Part shown: positions 60,401 through 64,000 of the stretch, one piece after another
How positions within the stretch are numbered: the first letter of the stretch is position 1
Layout: each line of letters opens with the position of its first letter
Assembly: GCA_050010135.1 (NCBI GenBank)
Contig: JBEKLP010000001.1
Span: 47,957 to 111,956 of the forward strand
Direction: 5' to 3'
DNA length: 64,000 bases
Origin: FEN-1073 sp050010135
Lineage (GTDB): Bacteria; Chloroflexota; Anaerolineae; Anaerolineales; RBG-16-64-43
The notes under the pieces: model-generated
What the model was told of the DNA's origin: nothing
Database searches by the model: none
What the model saw: the letters and a program-made list of their open reading frames with translations, nothing else
Made by a program: the position numbers and the translations under genes

Positions 60401-60601
60401 CTATGGTGTGCTTTTTCCTTCTTTATGCCCGAAGGATCCGGACCCGTGCCCGAGGACGAGCCGCAAGCCCGGCACGGCATTGCGTGCCTGGGCAATTTCT
60501 TCCACCAGGCGCCGAATCGTATCCGTTCGCGCCGTCCGCGCACGGCTCTTATCGGTGATGAGGGATCCGCCCAATTTGAGGAAGACCACTTCCTTCGGCA
60601 T
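60401..60601 (-). pseudogene. Truncated second copy of isopentenyl phosphate kinase
   Basis: Reading from ATG 60601, residues MPKEVVFLKLGGSLITDK to GHGSGSFGH agree with the intact gene apart from two changes (T for P and N for K). The frame then leaves the family at HKEGKSTP and stops. DNA identity extends about 30 bases upstream of the start, including CCGGATTGTAGCA. Only about a quarter of the gene is present. The duplication brackets the glycosyltransferase gene. Confidence 0.88.
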
Positions 60602-60678
60602 GCCCGGATTGTAGCATGTGCGGTTGCCGAGCGGAGGATGAAATGATCTAATACGATTGGATCGAAATTCCGAGTTTG

Positions 60679-60755
60679 TCCCCTCCCTCGCCCCACCGGT
60701 AAAATCACCGGCTACCCTTTCCCGACATATGCCGGGAGAGGGGTTGGGGTGAGGG
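60679..60755. repeat. REP-like palindromes before the RNase J-like gene
   Basis: Two adjoining palindromic units: CCACCGGTAAAATCACCGG, and CCCTTTCCCGACATATGCCG followed by GGAGAGGGGTTGGGGTGAGG. The second belongs to the same class as the units at 33523 and 57223. Confidence 0.65.
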
Positions 60756-60788
60756 CGATAGGCGTGGCAATCCGAACCGGGAGGCCTC

Positions 60789-62369
60789 ATGCCCACTCAA
60801 ATCACCTGCTACGGCGCGGCCGGGAAGATCGGCGGGAACAAAATCCTCCTCGAGGACGGCGACGCGCGGCTGTTTCTGGATTTCGGCATCGACTTCGACC
60901 GGGCGGGCCAGTTTTACAACGAGATGCTGCGTCCGCGCGCCGGGCGCGGATTGCTCGATCCGCTCGCGCTTGGGTTGATCCCGCCGCTCGAAGGGCTTTA
61001 TCGCAGGGACCTGGAACCGCCGTTGCTGTGGGAACGGATCCGCGAGATGGACGCCTACCGGGTGTTGGAACGGGCAGACGGCCGTCCGGCGGTGGATGCG
61101 GTCCTGATTTCGCACGCGCACCTCGACCACAACGGCGACGTCTCGTACCTCCACAGCACGATCCCGGTCGTGTGCACCCGGTCGAGCGCGGCGATCGCGC
61201 GCGCGATGCAGGTGACCGGCATGGCCAGTTTTGAGCGCGAGATGGTTTATTCCGGCCCGCGCGTCGAAAAGGACGGCCTATTTGAATCCGCCCGCGGAGA
61301 AGCGTACCAGCTGCGTCCGTTTCTCTTCCTGGAAGGGGACCTCGGCGGCGGCGGTCGCGAATTTTGGGAGAATGCGGGCGGCAGCAGCCGCAAAGGAATG
61401 CTCTCCGCTGCGGCGGATGCGTTCCCCGGCGAGGTGGCCAGCCTCGCGGTGCGCGCCTGGCCGGTCGATCACTCGATCCCCGGCGCGGTCGGTTACGCGG
61501 TTGAGACAAGCGCGGGCTGGGTGGGGTATACCGGCGACATCCGCTTCCACGGCCGGCACGGGAAGCAGACCCGCGCTTTCCAAGCCGAGCTTGCCGCGCT
61601 TCATCCGCGCGCGCTCCTATGCGAAGGGACGCACCTGGAGGACGCCGCGGGCCGCGTAAGCGAAGAAGAAATCCTCGGACGCGTGGTCGAGATCCTCGGG
61701 CGGTACACCGGCAAGCTCGCGATTGCCGACTTTGGCCCGCGCAACGTCGAACGTCTGCAAGTGTTCCTCGACGCCGCGCACGAGACCGGCCGCCGGTTGC
61801 TGCTCCAGCCGAAGGACGCCTACCTCCTGCGTGCGCTGCATCTCGTCGAACCGGGAATATACCCGGCGCCGGATACGGATGCGAACGTCGGCTTATTCGA
61901 CGACCCGAAGACCGCCCCCCGCCCGTGGGAGCGGGAGACGCGCGATTCCTGGTCGGCGCCGGTCGTCAGCGCCAAGAACGTTTCCGAGCGGCCGGGCGAT
62001 TACCTCCTCGCCGACAGCCTTTGGGATTTAAACGACCTGCCCGACCTGGAGGGGATTTCCGGCGGCGTGTATCTTTTTTCCAACAGCCGCGCCTACGACG
62101 ACGAGCAGGCCGCCGACCTCGACCGCCTGCGCAACTGGGTCCGCTGGCTGGGATTGGACCTGATCGGCGATCCGGATGATAAGAATTCACCATGCCTGCA
62201 CGCTTCCGGGCACGCGTGCGGAACGGAGCTCGCGGAATTCGCGCGTGCGGTCAATCCCGGAATATTGATACCGATCCACACGGAGAATCCCAATTGGTGG
62301 AAAGAAACTCTGAAGGGTACCAAGGTTGAAGTGAGGATGCCTAAATATGGGGTGGGGATAACGATATAG
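60789..62369 (+). CDS. RNase J-like metallo-beta-lactamase-fold hydrolase
   Basis: A protein of 526 residues. The metal motif DAVLISHAHLDHNGDVSYLH (about 98-117) is followed by the later ligands in WPVDHSIPGAVGYAVE, VGYTGDIRFHG and a C-terminal IPIHTENPNWW. The order fits beta-CASP/RNase J enzymes that trim RNA, although the N-terminal insert after GGNKILLEDG is longer than usual. Host backbone, ATG 60789. Could also be a non-RNase relative in the same fold. Confidence 0.8.
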   Translation: MPTQITCYGAAGKIGGNKILLEDGDARLFLDFGIDFDRAGQFYNEMLRPRAGRGLLDPLALGLIPPLEGLYRRDLEPPLLWERIREMDAYRVLERADGRPAVDAVLISHAHLDHNGDVSYLHSTIPVVCTRSSAAIARAMQVTGMASFEREMVYSGPRVEKDGLFESARGEAYQLRPFLFLEGDLGGGGREFWENAGGSSRKGMLSAAADAFPGEVASLAVRAWPVDHSIPGAVGYAVETSAGWVGYTGDIRFHGRHGKQTRAFQAELAALHPRALLCEGTHLEDAAGRVSEEEILGRVVEILGRYTGKLAIADFGPRNVERLQVFLDAAHETGRRLLLQPKDAYLLRALHLVEPGIYPAPDTDANVGLFDDPKTAPRPWERETRDSWSAPVVSAKNVSERPGDYLLADSLWDLNDLPDLEGISGGVYLFSNSRAYDDEQAADLDRLRNWVRWLGLDLIGDPDDKNSPCLHASGHACGTELAEFARAVNPGILIPIHTENPNWWKETLKGTKVEVRMPKYGVGITI

Positions 62370-62460
62370 ATTATGGCTTTTACCAGCGGCCGGCGACCAA
62401 GGTGAGGCGTGTTTTTTACGGCGGATTGACGAGTCCGATCCAGCGCCCGGTCGAACCTGC

Positions 62461-62997
62461 CTACAGACCTTTGGGAGCAATTATGACACGCACCGAAAGT
62501 CCGTCCGTGTCCCGCCTCAGATCATTTTCAATTCCGCGCGGATTGGCAATTTGCCCTTCCGGATCATAGACAAAGCAAACCAGCGTCCTGCAATCGGGAT
62601 GCTGTTTATACTTCTGAATATCAGCCATTAATTGTTCCCCCAACTCCCTTGCCCCCAAGCCGCTCCGGGTCTTTTTCGCCTCGATGACTATTTGTTCTTT
62701 CTGGAGAAGGAAATCCGTCCGAGAGCCTCCGCCCGCATAACCCGGCGTCCATTCTTCGGATCTGACATCGTCGTGTTCCAGGGTCAGCAAGGCGTGCAGC
62801 AGATCCTGGACGTCGTATTCATCTTCCACATGGAGAGTGTCTCTATCGCCGTGCCTGGATCGCAATTGCATTGCCACGAGGTGAAATCGCAAGCAGAGGC
62901 GCTCGAGCATGAACATTTGGCGCACGTGTTCCTGCAATGCGCCTTTGGTTTGGAACTTTTCGCCCGGTATTCTTGAATTTTGACGATTGCTCATCAT
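62461..62997 (-). CDS. PD-(D/E)xK nuclease-domain protein
   Basis: A protein of 178 residues from ATG 62997 (62994 also possible). The C-terminal two thirds have YDVQDLLHALLTLEHDDVRS, GGSRTDFLLQKEQIVIEAKK and LMADIQKYKQHPDCRTLVCF: the Asp of RTDFLL and the EAK of VIEAKK form a restriction-nuclease-like site. Such small stand-alone nucleases are frequent cassette genes of unknown role. It lies directly behind attC site A, so it is probably the next cassette in the array. Confidence 0.75.
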   Translation of the reverse strand: MMSNRQNSRIPGEKFQTKGALQEHVRQMFMLERLCLRFHLVAMQLRSRHGDRDTLHVEDEYDVQDLLHALLTLEHDDVRSEEWTPGYAGGGSRTDFLLQKEQIVIEAKKTRSGLGARELGEQLMADIQKYKQHPDCRTLVCFVYDPEGQIANPRGIENDLRRDTDGLSVRVIIAPKGL

Positions 62998-63020
62998 TCC
63001 CGTCAATCCTGACTTAATCA

Positions 63021-63089
63021 GTCCAACGGCGGGCATAACCCGCTTGCAATGAGCGCAACGAGGAACATGCCGGGTTCATGGCGTTGATG
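63021..63089 (-). other. attC site A (outside the island)
   Basis: GTCCAAC (63021) and GTTGATG (63083) ends with the complementary arms GGCGGGCATAACCCGC and GCATGCCGGGTTCATGGCG. Size 69 bp, close to the smallest integron attC sites. It belongs to the cassette of the reductase-like gene. Confidence 0.7.
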
Positions 63090-63101
63090 GCGGCTTGGCC
63101 G

Positions 63102-63674
63102 TCATGGACGCTTGTCCGCATGCCGGTATCTAAGGAGAACGACGCCAGATCCGAATGTGCGTGTTTCAACAAGCTGTAGGTTGATCCTATCGCGCAAATG
63201 AGGAAACATCGGCTTGCCGCTCCCAAGAATAATCGGGTGGACATAGAGACAATATTCATCGATCAAGCCGAGTTGCATGAACGTCGCGGCGAGCCCTGCA
63301 CCTCCGACACTCATGTCTTTGCCCGGTTGCGCTTTCAGCCTGTTGACCTCTTGGGCGATATTCTCGCTGACGAGTTGAGAATTCCAGCCAACCTTCTTGA
63401 GAGTCTTTGAAAATACTATCTTCTTCATTTCCTTCCAGATCCGAGCGTACTCAATCTCGACTTTTGGCGCCGATGGATTCTCGCCTGCCGTCGGCCAATA
63501 AGCCGCCATATTCTCGTACAGCCGTCGTCCATAGAGGTGGATGTCGATCATAGCCTCCCAATCGTTGAAGTGTTTGTGAAGTTCTTCATCGGGATCAGAC
63601 CAGCGGAGATCTCCATTTGCCGCCTCTATGAAGCCATCCAGGGATACTGACATTGCGTAAATTACTTTTCGCAT
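63102..63674 (-). CDS. Dihydrofolate reductase-family (RibD C-terminal-like) protein
   Basis: A protein of 190 residues from ATG 63674. It has KVIYAMSVSLDGFIEAANGD at the N-terminus, LYGRRLYENMAAYWPTA, KDMSVGGAGLAATFMQLGLI and HPIILGSGKPMF, all typical of the RibD C-terminal/YyaP branch of the DHFR fold. It probably reduces a pterin-like or other substrate with NADPH; a trimethoprim-resistance role cannot be assumed. It is bounded by attC sites at both ends, so it is an integron cassette. Confidence 0.88.
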   Translation of the reverse strand: MRKVIYAMSVSLDGFIEAANGDLRWSDPDEELHKHFNDWEAMIDIHLYGRRLYENMAAYWPTAGENPSAPKVEIEYARIWKEMKKIVFSKTLKKVGWNSQLVSENIAQEVNRLKAQPGKDMSVGGAGLAATFMQLGLIDEYCLYVHPIILGSGKPMFPHLRDRINLQLVETRTFGSGVVLLRYRHADKRP

Positions 63675-63700
63675 CGTGTACACCTGCCGGGGTGGGAGCC

Positions 63701-63830
63701 GCCCAACAGCCTCGAGCTAAGCTGCCCGGCGGAAGCGGGCAACTCCACGTCAATTGTCGCGCACGTCGGCAAGCCAGGCGCTCTACCCTATGGCCCGACC
63801 CGCCGGGTCAGCTTCAACGAGTTGTTAGGC
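63701..63830 (-). other. attC site B (outside the island)
   Basis: GCCCAAC (63701) and GTTAGGC (63824), with GGTCAGCTTCAACGAGTTGT at the right. This is the classic attC arm. Size 130 bp. It ends the cassette upstream of the reductase-like gene. Confidence 0.88.
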
Positions 63831-63915
63831 AGCATCTGGCTCTGTCGCGACAACAATCCTGGCGGCAGACCTTGGCCTCGACAACCGCGAGGAGCTCCGG
63901 CATTGGAGTGGCTCG

Positions 63916-64000
63916 TCAGCCTGTCGAGGCTCCCGTGTCAGGCGTATCGTTGACTAGCACGATTCGGTAACGAGCCTTGTTTTCCCGGACCCTCTGAACT
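63916..64000 (-). CDS. C-terminal end of an upstream cassette gene (partial)
   Basis: The minus-strand frame ending at 63918-63916 reads RENKARYRIVLVNDTPD near its end. The RYRxVL pattern is seen at the C-terminus of zinc-type alcohol dehydrogenases, but 27 residues are too few for a firm call. Its placement just before attC site B fits a cassette gene. Confidence 0.35.
   Translation of the reverse strand, partial: VQRVRENKARYRIVLVNDTPDTGASTG

Noticed and set aside
1..64000. CRISPR arrays, rRNA genes and conjugation genes
   Set aside because: I looked for regularly spaced direct repeats, rRNA signatures and type IV secretion motifs and saw none.

Overview
The window looks like a GC-rich bacterial chromosome, probably Chloroflexota (Anaerolineae-like). 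This is an inference from gene content. A mevalonate-diphosphate-decarboxylase-family gene and an isopentenyl phosphate kinase gene lie in the same host neighbourhood, which is the pairing known from Roseiflexus-type Chloroflexi, and no single gene proves the phylum. The host backbone is at the two ends. Positions 1-6217 hold the end of gltX, radC, and a minus-strand run of acylphosphatase, membrane-anchored MA-type peptidase, HEAT protein, site-2 protease and most of the decarboxylase gene mvaD. Positions 55330-64000 hold the severed 5' end of mvaD, glnS, tRNA-Gln(CUG), isopentenyl phosphate kinase, a glycosyltransferase, a truncated second copy of the kinase gene, an RNase J-like hydrolase and a short integron cassette cluster.

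Between 6218 and 55329 sits an element of about 49 kb that has split mvaD after its 14th codon. The direct repeat TTGA(T/C)GAAGGCGATGTT marks both ends. At the left end the element supplies a substitute start (MQTRCATAVACANIAF) in frame with the host gene, so a full-length decarboxylase can still be made. The original start (MTTATAIAHPNIAF) is left behind at the right end. The same attachment DNA is also the 3' part of a serine recombinase gene. If the two ends are joined in silico, the left recombinase frame runs on for 70 codons and stops in a TAATG overlap with the start of the right-end recombinase. Integration therefore swaps the recombinase C-terminus and unlinks a two-recombinase operon.

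The element has five parts. (1) 6.2-14.5 kb: recombinase 1, then two copies of a module (small HTH gene, promoter with palindrome, about 145-nt RNA with conserved core, terminator) that flank a 1272-residue STAND NTPase with HEAT repeats, followed by tandem MbcA/Xre-antitoxin-like genes. (2) rmuC at 14.6 kb, then an array of eight attC-bounded gene cassettes at 15.8-27.6 kb with no integron integrase in view. These include a PHP-SMC (TrlF-like) ATPase, a protein with a HEPN-like motif, a PIN protein and several membrane proteins. (3) A single-chain type IIG-like restriction-modification enzyme. (4) 31-51 kb: metabolic and resistance cargo. This includes chromate transport and an Isp-type [NiFe] hydrogenase (hynS-isp1-isp2-hynL) with its protease. 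Next to it lie genes for a lipoyl carrier protein, lipoate ligase, TusA and two DsrE-like proteins under a PocR-type regulator. A divergent operon carries OsmC, rhodanese, NifX/B-like protein and a P-type ATPase, followed by CBS/transporter genes. (5) A ParB-like gene, a perfect 20-bp inverted repeat and recombinase 2 at the right end.

Functionally, the left half looks like a defence and regulation zone. The right half could couple H2 oxidation to sulfur-carrier chemistry. Several relics (NYN, CDF, GT4, IPK fragments) mark past gene turnover.
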